A stretch of DNA of 44,632 nt from Gnomoniopsis sp. IMI 355080 (GCA_027946555.1 JAPEVC010000273.1:1-44632); one strand, 5' to 3'; positions 1 to 11,656 are shown, numbered from the stretch's first letter. The notes: generated by a model not told the origin, from the sequence alone. Program-made: numbers and translations.

Positions 1-1183
1 GGGCGGAATATTGCACAATATAAAGTACATACCTGTAAAGTTGGCATCAGTCACGCCCGACAGCTCGATGGCTGTGAGTATAGCTGCTGTGCTTGCCCTG
101 AATGGTGGTCAGTTATAATACATACGTGCCATCATGACACAGCTTTGAACAACAGAAAAAAAAAGGGGGGGGGGGGGACGAACAGCAATCCCAACAGACC
201 CAAGAGCACAATGCCGGCCTTTTCACCCAGCCCGAGGCTTTTTGACCAGACCAACATGTATCCCAAAACTACCAGGACGATATCGGCAAAGGCGTAACAT
301 GCTAACGTTATAAATAATAAGATGTTGTCAGCCTTGATGTCCATTCAGTTTCTTCCAGCGTTAAAATTCCTGCGTTGCTTTCGTATAATGAAGGGTTCAC
401 ATCCTCCCTCCCAGAATAGGATCAACACTCACCTTGCACACTAATCCCCACGGCATTGAGAGTCGCCCGCGCAAAACACGTCCCATCCACCCCCGTCACC
501 CACGCCTTGAAGATGGGCCGACACCGCACCCACTGCGTCACGATTCCGCCCACGGCGACGACATTGACAAAGACAATGAGACCGAGCAGCGCCCATCTCA
601 TGCCGCGCCGGTCGCTTAGCGGCAGGATGCCGAATGCAAAGGCGGATTTTGCCCAGGCGGCGGCGGTGAGGGCCATGGTGCGTGTCACGTTGTCGAGCAG
701 CAGTGGCGCAGAGGGGGAGGAGGAGGAGGAGGAGGCTGTGCCGACGCCGAGGGCGAGGGAGATTGAGGCTGATATGGAATAGAAGAGGACTATGATCTTG
801 TATGTGTTAGTTTAGACATTGACAAGCTACTTGCTGTTTGGCTCTTTTTTCCTCCTTTTTTTCTTTTGGTCCCCTCAATTTGCTTGGTTCGATCCACGGG
901 GCACCGGGTTTGGGAGAAGTAATGCGTAGTTTGGTTAAATAGGTACCTAGGTACTCACCCATGAAGCAGTTAATAGCCCATCGTCAATCAACAACACAGA
1001 CTTCCTGTACCAAATCGCAAAGAATCGCAGCGCCAAGAAGACGCCCGACACAATGGCAAGCAGCCACACCACCAGATCCGTTATCAGGATGATTTTCTCT
1101 GACGAAAGGCCGCTCGTGATGCTCTCGAGAGGCGTTGCGCGAGGGGAGACGCTCATCATCATTCTCGCCCCGGCTGGAGCCAT
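1..1183 (-). CDS. Fungal rhodopsin-domain integral membrane protein (3' end off window)
   Basis: Multi-pass membrane protein of the fungal rhodopsin-like (Pth11-related) family; such proteins are thought to act as plasma-membrane receptors, but ligands are mostly unknown. My exon model, 5' to 3' on the minus strand, is 1183-959, 796-433, 301-184 and 97-33; every junction keeps phase and the next exon lies beyond the left edge. The 257 visible residues hold a hydrophobic helix near residues 33-55 ending in RFFAIWYRKS, a second around DDGLLTASWIIVLFY, and the family-typical stretch CYAFADIVLVVLGYMLVW joined to an IELSGVTDAN segment. The ATG at 1183 is chosen because the frame upstream opens only with GTG. 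No CFEM domain is visible. Intron 3 (98-183) carries a long C/T tract just after its donor and an AACTGAC branch-like site. The family call is secure; receptor function is inference. Confidence 0.8.
156..177. repeat. A9G13 homopolymer junction in an intron
   Basis: Nine A followed by thirteen G on the plus strand. It falls in intron 3 of the rhodopsin-domain gene, starting two bases after the GTTCGT donor, so on the sense strand the intron opens with a C13T9 tract. Such runs are prone to length variation and sequencing error. Confidence 0.95.
944..953. repeat. Palindrome TACCTAGGTA, copy 1
   Basis: Exact 10-bp palindrome inside intron 1 of the rhodopsin-domain gene, abutting the GTGAGT donor (sense 958-953). 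Confidence 0.9.
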
Positions 1184-3378
1184 GTTGTGTAAGACAATCA
1201 CAACAACAAGGCTCCTCCGTGATCACTGATGTATGTAGCTTTATGGCTCTCTTGTTCCTCTTTGAGATGACCAGACCGGATTTAGGCAATGACAGCTTTT
1301 TTTGCTTTTTTCAAATGATAAAAGAAGGTTCGCCCTTTTTTTCATGCAGTGTCCACTTGGTAGGCAGGTAGTTGGTATATTTCAAGCAGCATGCATACCC
1401 GATCAGGAAATATGTACTGTTCCAGTTCGAGTATCTATAGCAGGGGTTATGCGGGAAACCATCGGTTATGTTCCCCGGACAGCCATCAAAAGTAAAAAAA
1501 GATCCTGATAGACCTATCGCGAGATTGATTGAAACAGGAGAACGGATGTGATGTTGGGACAGCTGCCAAAGGTGGAGTCTTCTCGGCTAAGAATTACCAT
1601 GATCGAGTGTCCACCCCGAGGCGGGCGGGAACTATGTGCCGTGTTGCGAGAAGGGGACGATACTCGGAATCACAAACAAGCTTGAAAATTGATCATCTTT
1701 GTGGGGCCGGTTGGAAACTCACTCGCTCATTAGAGCCGCTTGGCTTTTTCATGTTATATTTTGCGAACTACTTGGGGTGACAGCAATGGAACTTTAAGCT
1801 CCCGGGATTCACTCTTGTCATGTCATCTACTTGATTCATTATTAGCTCTGCGATACCTTGTGGCCGTTGTTCATGCTGCCTCCCCGAATCCCCGAATGGC
1901 AGCATGTGCTGCCATGGACCCTGGGGGGGAAAGAAAAAGGGCAACTTACAATTTACTAGGGGCTCCATATAGAGGGCTACATCATATAATACGTATGATA
2001 TAGGGATGTCCCGAACCCGAATCCTGCAAGTCATCCTGTCTACATCCTGTCTACATTGAGAGACCGAAAAAAAAGGGACCAACTTTGGATTATTAGGGGG
2101 TAATGTAACATGTATGTCTCTGAGATATCAATGGCTGCGGCATCTGAAGGACCTCGAGATTCTCTAACGTTCACAGTTAATATTTTGTACACGAAGAATG
2201 GACGTTACAAAAGAAAAAAGTTCCGCTGGAGCTAAGCACTAAGACGTGCTGTCACCAACACTTGTTCCATGGCTGATAATCAGGCCAGGCCCCACAAGCC
2301 GTCGGTTATTCTTATTAATGCGGATTGCCTGCAATGCAACCCCAGATCGTGAACAGATCGCTCAAGTGGAGAGGAACCTTGTGTGAGATATATCACTACC
2401 ATCGAACAGCGTGTGCTGTAGTTCTGGGGAGGACCCTGCTAAAAGTCTCACGAACCCAGGAACTGGGACGGGTATCCAATGTGTGTGGACCCTGCGAACA
2501 AGGCCAGGTCTAGACTAAATAGCCATTTCAGGCATCGCGTTGGGCTCTCTATCCAATGCTCTTCCCCTCCCCCCTCCCGGGCGCCATAACCCGGAATCTT
2601 TTGGGATGAACCAGCGCGTGCACTTCTAGGTGCTATGGATATGTGGAGCTGATTGTCCCCTTTCGATTCAGGTAGCTGGACTTCCTGGTCATGATTGAAA
2701 CGAGCGTAACGGTCCTTGGACACAGAAACTTTTCCGTCAATGACGACAACAATACATGTGTGTTTTTCTGTTTTTTTCCTTTTCCTTTCTTGCCATGGTT
2801 ATCCCAATTTCGTTCTCCAACGTTCATTTGACGTGTCTGGGCCGCGGGCGAGTCCGTCCAGCAATTTTACCCGCGTTCTTTCGTCCCATGGCAACCTTTG
2901 AGGAAGCCAAATAATAAGAGAGCCCGCATAATTTCCAGAGCTTCTTTGATACAGCCCATCCGGGTGGGCCACTGTGAAACCCACAGTCACACTGGCTGGC
3001 CAAAATCTAATCTGACCCCTTCCCGCAGCTAGGATATTGTGATCCGGTGTGACGTTACTGTAGCTATTGGTCAGGGAAGCCGAACATCAGACGATTCCTG
3101 TACCATTCAAGAGAAAAAGAGCCTCAAAATTTCCCAGGCTATGTATGAGCCTAACTTCAACCAGTAGACGATCCCAACATCATACCTAGTGGTAGTGAGA
3201 CAACTGGAAACATTGAGATGAAGTCAAAAAAGAGAGATAAAAATAAAAAGTATGGTACGCTAGTCCAAGTCAAATTTTACTGGAACTTCTGGCAGTTGCA
3301 ACTCAAAGCGAGTAGTTACATCGTCCGATGATTTCACTTGGGTCAGACATATCTGGTTGAACACGGGCCGCGAGTCAC

Positions 3379-3388
3379 TACCTAGGTA
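3379..3388. repeat. Palindrome TACCTAGGTA, copy 2
   Basis: Exact copy in the gene-poor 6-kb stretch, flanked by GTCAC on the left as in the copy at 31957. Confidence 0.9.
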
Positions 3389-5322
3389 TGCGACTATTCT
3401 CGGGTTGCTTGCCATTTTCTTTCCGGGGAACGGGAACGGCGCTCGTCGATCTTGTGGCTTTGCTCTGTGGATTGACATTCGTGTGTACCGGGAAAATCTA
3501 AAGGAGGGTTGATGTGTTGAGAGACCAAAGTTCTAAGTCTTTCTTGGCACCATGATGCAGAAGTTTACAGAGTTCGTGATGATCCGTGGAGTTTTGCACG
3601 CAGCATCGAAACTAGCACAGACAATAGGCCGTACGCATCGCGTTTTCAGCTCTTATTAGATCATCTCGCAAAGAACTATTTCATTTGATATCTGCCTCCC
3701 TCAAGATTCGGGGAGTCCGAAAATAGATGGTGTTTCATGTCCAGATCGGGCGGCTTACAGTTTCCAAGGGTAGTAGGTAGTAAGTAGCGTGTGATTGAAA
3801 AGTCTGTGACATGTCAAATACATTCAGCCCTTATCTTCGTATGCTACCGAACTAGGTACCCAGGTATCTAAGGCTGCGAGTGCAGCTTTTGCACAGACTG
3901 TTCTAATGAAACGGAAAATCAAAGCAATTTTGGGTAATTGAAACTCTTACAAAGGTTCTTTGGTGTGTCGCAAAATGTTTTGTGTGTTCTCAAATTACCC
4001 TTGTGTGCTTCTCAAAAGCAAAAATCGAATAATTGCTCTCTTACGTAGTCCATACAATATGATGACCTTTGTTTCAAACATTGCTATTCAAGCAGCATCT
4101 TTCCTACACGAAAACTACATAGCCGCCCAATGGAGGAGAGGGAGGTTGGACACATGAGGTGGATGAAAGCACGTTTGCAATTCGGCGTCGGCGGGGTATG
4201 GCGGCCGGGCTGCAAATGGTCTACCAATACGCAAGCCTTGAGATCCTCCTGAGTCACGCCGTGCCCCCAGACCAATGTCCCAGGCTCTCGCGGCATCTAC
4301 CAGCATATTTCTGTGTACTAGGACGTCAAAACTGCTGCTGCTATTAGTGCTTACGAGCCCCATGGCACTAGACCTTAATCTCTTACCTTGCATGCACTCC
4401 TTGACCTGGCCTAGGGCTTTCACCGCCGGTAGGAAAGCGGAAGCCCGCGGCGAATCCAGGTTGAAGATTTCTCATGTATATCTGGAGAAATTGCGTCCAG
4501 GGTTAGATTGGCAGCTTGGACATCTTTCTCCACCATCGCTACAGCCGGCCAGCCAGCCCAGAGCTGAGCTGAGAGCTTGCCAAAGTCCGAGCGTTGTTTG
4601 GTGATCGTAGCAGTATAAACGAGGAGGGCCTATAGATGAGCACCATCGTGCTGAACTATAGTGAAGGAGCGTACGCAGGGATGAATTACTTACTGACAAA
4701 TAGCCATGAATACATATAAGGCTACAGAGGAAAGAAGTGGTTAGCAGTATCAAGATGGTGGTAGAAAAGAAATGGTAAAAAGGGTTGATGAGCTTGAAGC
4801 AATAAAAGGAAGAAACTTGGTGTTGTATTTCGGTTGAAACAAAGACGACGAACACGTAGGCACATGGATAGTTGGATCGTGAACGACTGTTTCCAGAGAA
4901 CAAGAAATCGTTACACAGGAAACACTTCCTTACGAGCAGTTAGTCTGAGCGAGGTTGACTTTACAACGCATTCTCAGTCATGTTTCGATTCATATCTAGG
5001 TGGGACTTGCATCTCCAAGCTCATCAAGTCACCATGGCTTCATTTTGAGTGAAAGTAGAGCTTGAAAAGGGCGAGAGTTCGATCAAGTGGATACAATCAT
5101 ATGGATACGATTGGTTCCTTGATCCAAAGTTGTGCCCTATTCTGCGGCTGACTTTTCTCCCACCCTATGGCCCCAATCACGCGTCGTCTCTACGCGCCGG
5201 TACAGTCACAGGTCGCACTATCTCATTTACCTGCTGAAGCTTCTATCTCCAAGTCATACTTATTGTTGAAAAAGCCCTGGGCAGTCTCCCTACTTCTAAA
5301 CGACAGGGCCATGCGTCTTTGG

Positions 5323-5332
5323 TACCTAGGTA
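5323..5332. repeat. Palindrome TACCTAGGTA, copy 3
   Basis: Exact copy in the gene-poor stretch, within a GGTACCTAGGTACA context that also contains a KpnI-type GGTACC. Confidence 0.9.
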
Positions 5333-5582
5333 CACATCCTTAACGCGTTCGCTCAAAGCTAATGAACAGCCTCGGCTCCGAGTCCAGCTGTAAATGCCTG
5401 TGACGAGCCTGCTCGCTTACGACGGTCGATGAAATTACCTCCTGCAAAGAAAGAGTAGAACGCCGATAACTGTCTGACCATTTACTTACATTGATGGGAG
5501 GGAAGAGGATGTTGTGATTTGTGAAGTTGCGATTCGTACGTCAAAAGTCCAAGCCACGCTCACCATCATGTGACACCCTACG

Positions 5583-5592
5583 TACCTAGGTA
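5583..5592. repeat. Palindrome TACCTAGGTA, copy 4
   Basis: Exact copy followed within 20 bp by partial versions (ACTTAGGTAGGTA), giving a small local cluster. Confidence 0.9.
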
Positions 5593-5985
5593 AGCACTTA
5601 GGTAGGTATTTGTGCAGGATCGTATATGCCAGGATCAGATTTCGGGTGTTGCCAAGAAGATTGTACTCGTGGCAGCATCTGCAATGCCAAACTAGGATCA
5701 AAAGTGACGAAATGCTGCGTGTCCTATGAGCTATGATTCGACGTCTAGCAACATCTGCAATATCACAAACAAATATGAAACGGTTGACGCTCTTGTGGTC
5801 GAGAAGTGACCACTCTGGGCATATTCCGCTTCAGCATATTCCGGGGAACGCTTTTGTTTTCGGATCCTCCATGACTACCTGTACAGGCCGGGCGATTCAA
5901 CAAACTTCGAAAACAAAACCTTGACACTTCCCGAAGCGGTTAAAACAGGCTCAGTTGGGAATCTAGGAAGAACAGAGTAAGTATA

Positions 5986-5995
5986 TACCTAGGTA
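5986..5995. repeat. Palindrome TACCTAGGTA, copy 5
   Basis: Exact copy followed by CTCACCTACCTA, i.e. further half-sites of the same word. Confidence 0.9.
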
Positions 5996-7154
5996 CTCAC
6001 CTACCTACATCGAGCGCTCGGCCGTCATTTCGCAGGATGCGTTCGAGAACGGGCGGTGCCGTATAGATCCGCGAAATTCGAAATTTGCCAAGAGGGCCAT
6101 GTGCTTTGTAATATACAAATTGTACGTGTGTTTGTTGGCCCTTTATCTTAGTAAGAGGAGCCGACCAAGAAGCTTGGCTTGGGCATTAAGAGTTTGGGTG
6201 CTGTACAAGTGCGGCTTGTTCCGTTCTGGGCCAACCGGAGGAAGCGCTTGGAGAGACGGCATAAGTTTTTTGTCATTAGTGCTAAAGTGACGAACTGATT
6301 CGTGTGTTTTCCGATTCTGTGATGTGATAGACCTAGGTCTACTATCGTCCGCCCCGCTCCACCTCGACAATATCTCGATCTGTGTGAGGCTTGAGCATAA
6401 CAAAGGCCCGGCACTACCTACTTACTTAATTACCCACTCACACATTCCGCATTACAAGTACATGCTGACTAGAGGAACCGAAAAGTATATCGGACTCAAA
6501 AGTTCCAAGCACTAGGACCTATAATATGTAATAGGGACGCGCGTTCAATGTTTCTCTGCAGCTTTCACTTGGACTGAAAGCAGATTCCAGCACCAGCCCG
6601 ATGACGCATTGACAACGACTCGACGTTGGCTGCGCCACGGCCCAAGACCGTAGCCAAGATCATCACCGCTGACTCGGCCCCACCTATCGTCCAACCAAGT
6701 AGGCCGTATTACAAGAACCGTCAAGACATTTGGCACAATCAGGATCGGCATTGCTGCCGAGAGAAAGAGAGGAAACAAAACGAACCAACACACGGGCCAA
6801 GATTTGGAAAGAAGGCGTACGACAGCACCCAAGGATGGCTTTTTCCGACTAAGCCACGTGTGAATGATGTTTTTCGTTTGTCGTTATCGACGATCGATCC
6901 TCGCCCGGGGCTGAGAAGGCTGGGGCGTTCGTTTAAAATTACCCAAGCATGTCCAAGAGGCGCGCGCGAAGTCTTAATGATGTACATATTAGGTTCGATA
7001 AGCGTGAGTGTCGGTATGTACTGCGTATACATGGGATGATGTTATGCTCATAAATAACCCACGTGTCTGTCCCCTGAGGCAAATGGTTGCGACAGAGCGT
7101 TGTGGACATCTCTGAGATTCTCAAATCCTTAACGTTTACACGATTGCAAAAGCC

Positions 7155-7991
7155 ATGGCAGTCACTATCCCCAGGACATCACTGCTAGTGATCGCGCTCA
7201 TAGGTAAGAAACAAAACTTTCCTTGACAAACAAAAGTGTGCTGTTTTCAAAAACCCACCTAGACTAACTGTCCACCTCCTACAGCAAGCCTCATCCCCTC
7301 AGCTATAGCCACGTACGGCGAAGATGACTACGACGACGGCTTTTTCTCCGGGCAACAACAACAACAAAGCGCCGAGGCCGCCGCCGAAGCACTCGAAGGA
7401 CGCATCGAGAAAGCGCACGGCATCATCGGCTGCATCACCTTTGCCCTCCTCTTCCCTCTCGGCGGGATTTTCCTCCGCCTACTCCCCGGCAAACTATCCC
7501 TCTACCTCCACGCCCTCTGGCAGGTACTGGCTTTGTGTCTTGCGATCGTGACGCTCGGCATGGGCGTATGGCTCGCCAAGGGAACCGAGTATATCGAGAC
7601 GTACCATGCCATCATCGGACTGTTTGTCATTGCGAGCGTGTGCGTGCAGCCTGTCACGGGGTGGTTGCACCATATGGCGTTCAAGAAGTCGGGCGGGTCA
7701 AAGGGGGCCATGACGTATTTGCACCGGTATTGGGGCATTGGGATTGTTACGCTGGGGACGATTAATGGGGGGTTTGGACTGCAGCTTGCGGGGTCGGAGC
7801 GCAAGTATGTGATTGTGTATGCTGTGATGGCGGCGCTGATATGGGTGGTTTGGATGGCGATCTCGGCTGTGGCGCAGTGCTTTGGTGGGTTTAGGAGGAA
7901 GAAGGCCACTTCTGATCATTTGAGGTCCAAAGGAGTTGGTTCGGACGCCGAAGTTGGGAAGCCAAGCACGGATATGAGGGAGGCTCATTGA
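7155..7991 (+). CDS. Cytochrome b561-like membrane protein
   Basis: Predicted b-haem transmembrane electron-transfer protein (eukaryotic cytochrome b561/ferric-reductase transmembrane type). Exons 7155-7203 and 7285-7991 join in phase 1 across an 81-bp intron (GTAAGA...CTACAG), giving 251 residues. The first 26 residues form a signal peptide or signal anchor, followed by an acidic, Gln-rich lumenal segment (residues 29-45). Five hydrophobic helices follow at about 62-83, 89-114, 124-144, 162-186 and 191-214. Four histidines sit where b561 proteins bind two haems: H61 (KAHG), H92 (YLHAL), H124 (TYHAI) and H163 (YLHRYWG). The tail is basic and cytosolic. There is no DOMON or reductase domain. 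The start has a good AAAGCC-ATG-G context. The family call is firm; substrate (ascorbate, iron or other) cannot be read from the sequence. Confidence 0.88.
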
Positions 7992-8617
7992 AATCGGAAG
8001 AAGATAGGAGGAAGAGACATTGGTCGGGGACTCCGGGTATTGACTCAGTCATCCAGTCATGCTGTCTTGATGGGTTAAGGTATGCTCGCTTTGGTAATAG
8101 GATTTCTTAAGGAGATCGAAGAAGAGTGTTAGACGACATCGAAAGTCTCCACAACAGTGAAATTGATATCTTGGGCAGAGAGCCCTCACCGGGTAAAAAA
8201 AGAATCGTTCGTCTACGTGCGTCTGACAACTTTCGATGGCCCAATGCCTCACGCCTCTCCAGCTTGAAGACCTATCAGTCACGCTGATCAAGTGTTTGCA
8301 TTTCAACTGCAGTTTCCAAACCACGGGGCACGTTTCCTCGTCTGATCGTTCATATTGTCCTCGTCACCGTCGTCTCCGGTGAATGTTTCCGTTGAGAACC
8401 CGTATAGTATGTTCATGTAACATAGCGCGCAGAACGCTTGCAAAGAAAATCATAATAGAAAATATATACCTTCGCTCTCGTCTATCTACCGATGCCATTC
8501 CAGAACACTACTTCAGATTATTGAGCATTGAAAACACCCATAATGATGCCAGAATGTCCATCACGGGGTGACATGATGTAGGTACTTGAACATGAACCCC
8601 CTTCCTATCCACAAAGC
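7992..8617. other. Intergenic region between convergent genes
   Basis: 626 bp shared by the 3' ends of the b561 gene (+) and the mitochondrial-protein gene (-). No supported gene, repeat or RNA seen. Confidence 0.6.
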
Positions 8618-9433
8618 TTAAGCCCATAGAAATCTTAGGGGGTTTCGACTGTTACGACTCCGCTGCTGCCCGGACAGCTCCTCCTGAGAAGTCAGCACAG
8701 CCTCAGAATCACTCGAAGGCTTGATAGGATACGCCGCGGCGGCCGGCTCTATCTGCACAATCGGTGCAACAGCCGCTGACTCGGCTTCTTTCTTCACATC
8801 CTGTTCCTTGGATATATCCTTTTGAAAAGCCGCGGGCCAAAAGAAAGCAATGAGACCGTAGGAGCCCACCAGGAACACAACCACTCTGAACACCTCGCGG
8901 GAGACAGACACTGGAGCAGGTGTTTTACTTTCTCGCGCCGCGGCTCGAAGTCGTGCATTCTCATCCATCAGCGCCATCAGCTGTATCTTGAGCTCGTCGA
9001 TAGCCCTCTGCTGCGCCAGATAAGATATGCCGTTCGCGTTTCGCGGGAGCGTTTCGTTACTGGCCCTACCATCAGCGGAGGGCAGGATCCATGCTTGACG
9101 GCCGCCTCGTTTTTGGGAAGAGGAGGAGGAAGAAGAAGAAGAAGCCCGTCGGCTGGCTTCCGGGTGCTTTGAGGCGCCAGGGGCGTTGGGGAAAGGATCG
9201 ACTTCGCTGGAGCGGATGAGGTGGATGTTGGAGGAGTACTCGGTGCGGGGGATACCGCGCTCTTTGGAGAGGAACTGGGACTCGCGGGACTGGGCGAGGC
9301 CGTTGAGGTTGAAGAGCGCGGAGAGGGATGGCGTGGTGGTGCTGAAGGTGCGGGGCGCGAGGTGGCGGCTGCTGAGGTGGATTGGGCCCTGCGAGCGAAG
9401 GAGAGTAGGAGGGCGGAACATCTTGGGGGGCAT
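8618..9433 (-). CDS. Probable mitochondrial single-pass membrane protein, unknown function
   Basis: Intronless, 271 residues. I do not recognise a named domain. The N-terminus (residues 1-40) is rich in Arg, Ser and Thr with almost no acidic residues and includes RTFSTTTPS, the form expected of a mitochondrial targeting sequence. A run of nine serines at about 98-106 is encoded by a GAA/GGA-type repeat on the plus strand. Residues 141-166 (QRAIDELKIQLMALMDENAR) look like a short coiled coil. Residues 181-200 (VFRVVVFLVGSYGLIAFFWP) form one membrane helix, and the rest is low complexity and ends NPLRFLWA. A role in the mitochondrial inner membrane is inference from layout only. ATG codons at residues 1 and 5 are both possible starts; the first is used. 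Transcribed divergently from the isomerase gene. Confidence 0.75.
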   Translation of the reverse strand: MPPKMFRPPTLLRSQGPIHLSSRHLAPRTFSTTTPSLSALFNLNGLAQSRESQFLSKERGIPRTEYSSNIHLIRSSEVDPFPNAPGASKHPEASRRASSSSSSSSSQKRGGRQAWILPSADGRASNETLPRNANGISYLAQQRAIDELKIQLMALMDENARLRAAARESKTPAPVSVSREVFRVVVFLVGSYGLIAFFWPAAFQKDISKEQDVKKEAESAAVAPIVQIEPAAAAYPIKPSSDSEAVLTSQEELSGQQRSRNSRNPLRFLWA

Positions 9434-10407
9434 GATGTGTGTAATTAATGGTCGACGAGGGAAAAGAGAGAGAGTGTGTGTGGTGTGTAGGTGTGTTTAT
9501 GAGGGTGTATAAAAGCTCGAGGAGATAATAGATGGAGTATCAGCACAGTGATAGCATCATGGATGAAAGGCGACAAGGCGTGTGGTTGATCACATCACCA
9601 GGTGAAAGTACCTAGACAACCCAGATAAGGTAAAGAGGAACGCGGGGTTCCTTCGAAAGCGGCTGAGATGATACACCGAGATGTAACCACTTGCTATTAT
9701 ACCTTGCAGGGCTGTTTGTCTAGGTACCCCGCGATTCCTATTTGAGACAGAATAGATCGGTTACCTAATCTGCATAAATTGGTACCTCTGGTCTTTAACA
9801 TGGTTCCATTTCGACAATATCATCGCCTCTTGCAGTCAACTACATTTCCATGAAACATCCGAGTGCCTAGGTCAACGATGCTGGCTAATCTCCCCTTTCA
9901 AAGCACTTCTCACCTAAATGCTGAGTTTTCACGTTCTTGTTCGCAGAAAACCCACCATACGTAAAGGTTTGACGATTGCAGTCGTGACTTTGTCGCCGGG
10001 ACAGTTCAAGAATGTCAAGAAGCGATTCGGAGCCGTTGGTCGGGGCAGGGACGGGGAAGGGGACGGCCCGCTATGGACCTCTATGGACCCACTTCTCGGC
10101 CGCCCGCGCCGGAGCCATTAGGCAGGTACATAGTAGGAAGGCACAGTACCTAGGTAAGGTATGAGGTCATGAGTGGAATTTGACGAGATGACGACACTGT
10201 GATTTGATATCGCAGAACATGACATCGCCAGTCAATCCAAAGAAGTATTTGAACAATTTTGACGCTTGCCCTTTTGAAAAGTGTTTCCTCAACGTACAAA
10301 AAAATCTGAAGACCAGTGACCATTCTGCTCTACTGCCCACAACACATCATTTCTCTCGACGATACCTACCTACCTAATTTGCCAACTTCTATAACGCAAT
10401 CTCCAAA
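9434..10407. other. Divergent promoter region
   Basis: 974 bp between the starts of the mitochondrial-protein gene (-) and the isomerase gene (+). It contains one exact TACCTAGGTA (10147) and several partial forms (TACCTAG near 9609, TAGGTACC near 9720, CCTAGGT near 9866, TACCTACC just before the isomerase start). No supported gene. Confidence 0.6.
10147..10156. repeat. Palindrome TACCTAGGTA, copy 6
   Basis: Exact copy 261 bp upstream of the isomerase start codon. Confidence 0.9.
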
Positions 10408-11634
10408 ATGGCACCGCAGCGCGTATTCCAGCTGAGCGGCACTTGCAATAACTACCCTTGGGGCAAAAAGGGCACTCAGTCGCTCGCTGCTCAGCTGTGT
10501 GCGCGGACACCCGGCACCGACTTCAAAATCGAGGATGACCAGTTCTACTCCGAGATGTGGTTTGGCGACTACCCAGACTTTCCCGCAAGAGTCCTCGAGA
10601 CTGGTGAGCTGCTGGCAGATGTCTTGAAGAAAGATCAGGAGACGCTGCTCGGCAAGAAAGTCATCCAAAACTTCGACGCCCAGCTTCCTTTCCTCCCCAA
10701 GATCCTCTCCATAGACAAGGCTCTCCCCCTTCAATTGCACCCCAATAAAGACCTGGCGACCAAGCTCCACCAAAAAGACCCAGACCAATTTACCGACCCA
10801 AACCACAAGCCCGAAATCGCCGTGGCCTTGTCCAAATTTGAGGTCTTCGCCGGTTTCAAGCCCCTCTCCGATATTCAACCTCTCTTCACACTCTCCGCTT
10901 TGTCGCCATACGTCCCTTCCGGGTCCGCTGAGCGTTGGTCCAATGACACCCTTCGCGAGGTAGCCCGTACGTTGCTCAAGGCCGAGGTGGCAGCTGTCAA
11001 GAGCATCGAGAAGGACCTGCTCGCAACACCGCGGGAAGAGCTGAAAAAGGTCGGCGCAGAGTATATTGCTGATCTGCTACCGCGCTTGCAAGGGCAGTAT
11101 GGTCCTGGCGATGCGGGCAGCATTGTCGCGCTCACCACCATGAACTTCCTCGTCTTCGAGCCGCTCGACGCCATTTACATTCCTGCGGACGGCATCCACG
11201 CATATTTGTCGGGCAATATCGTCGAGTGCATGGCACGGTCGAACAATGTGCTGAACGTCGGGTTCTGTCCACCGGCAGACAGAAATAACACCGACATGTT
11301 CGCCGACACATTGACCTTCAAATCACACAGCAAAAAAGATGTCGTATTGCCGAGCCAGAAGAGTGAGAGGAGTAAGACGGGCAAGACACAGGTATACAAG
11401 CCGCCCATGAGCGAATTCGACATGCTGGTGGCGGGGCTGAAGGCGGGAGAGAGTGATGAGATCACAAAAGGAGACGGGCCAGGCGTGATGATTGTTACGC
11501 AAGGGCGGGGCAAGATGACAGCGGATGGGAAGGAGCATGAGTTGAGCGAGGGCTTCATCTTCTATGTGGCGCCGGGCGTGGATGTCAAGTGGGAGACGGA
11601 GACTGGTATGCAGATTTTTGAGGCGGTCATCTGA
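10408..11634 (+). CDS. PMI40: Mannose-6-phosphate isomerase (type I)
   Basis: Interconverts fructose-6-phosphate and mannose-6-phosphate in the cytosol, feeding GDP-mannose for glycosylation and cell-wall mannan. Intronless, 408 residues. The N-terminal part matches type I enzymes (LSGTCNNYPWGKKG near residue 10; AQLPFLPKILSIDKALPLQLHPNKDLA near 90-115). Expected zinc ligands are visible: Gln and His in LQLHPNKD, Glu in NHKPEIAVAL, and His in the signature YIPADGIHAYLSGNIVECMA near 255-275, followed by SNNVLNVG. The C-terminal cupin part (TQGRGKMTADGKEHEL...FYVAPG) is complete. The start ATG has a CAAAATGGC context and conservation begins within ten residues. G+C-rich third positions contrast sharply with the sequence right after the stop codon. 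An essential single-copy gene in most fungi; the symbol is the yeast name. Confidence 0.95.
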   Translation: MAPQRVFQLSGTCNNYPWGKKGTQSLAAQLCARTPGTDFKIEDDQFYSEMWFGDYPDFPARVLETGELLADVLKKDQETLLGKKVIQNFDAQLPFLPKILSIDKALPLQLHPNKDLATKLHQKDPDQFTDPNHKPEIAVALSKFEVFAGFKPLSDIQPLFTLSALSPYVPSGSAERWSNDTLREVARTLLKAEVAAVKSIEKDLLATPREELKKVGAEYIADLLPRLQGQYGPGDAGSIVALTTMNFLVFEPLDAIYIPADGIHAYLSGNIVECMARSNNVLNVGFCPPADRNNTDMFADTLTFKSHSKKDVVLPSQKSERSKTGKTQVYKPPMSEFDMLVAGLKAGESDEITKGDGPGVMIVTQGRGKMTADGKEHELSEGFIFYVAPGVDVKWETETGMQIFEAVI

Positions 11635-11656
11635 TCTATTGGTAGGTGATCGTAAC

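Larger units (their letters stand above)
1184..7154. other. Gene-poor 6-kb stretch
   Basis: No open frame here has a recognisable domain, a good start with consistent exons, or length above about 145 codons. The best coding-like patch is on the minus strand at about 4115-4600. A frame around 4545-4430 (beginning MVEKDVQAANLTLDAIS) and a neighbouring frame ending at a GTAAGA donor near 4390 read like exons, but I could not join them into one protein. A 72-codon minus-strand frame at 3260-3478 is also unconvincing. The stretch contains four TACCTAGGTA copies and a short direct repeat of CATCCTGTCTA near 2033-2056. The right end must hold the promoter of the b561 gene, and the left end that of the rhodopsin-domain gene. 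Confidence 0.6.

Noticed and set aside
884..897. GGTTCGATCC, resembling a tRNA B box
   Set aside because: There is no A box at the right distance and no cloverleaf can be folded; it lies in an intron. No tRNA gene was found anywhere in the window.
4115..4903. Minus-strand open frames that might form a spliced gene
   Set aside because: Several pieces look protein-like, but splice sites and phases cannot be joined into one product and no family is recognised, so no CDS is listed.
7324..7551. 75-codon plus-strand frame at the start of the b561 gene
   Set aside because: It is a shadow in another frame; the spliced b561 frame shows the histidines and membrane helices.
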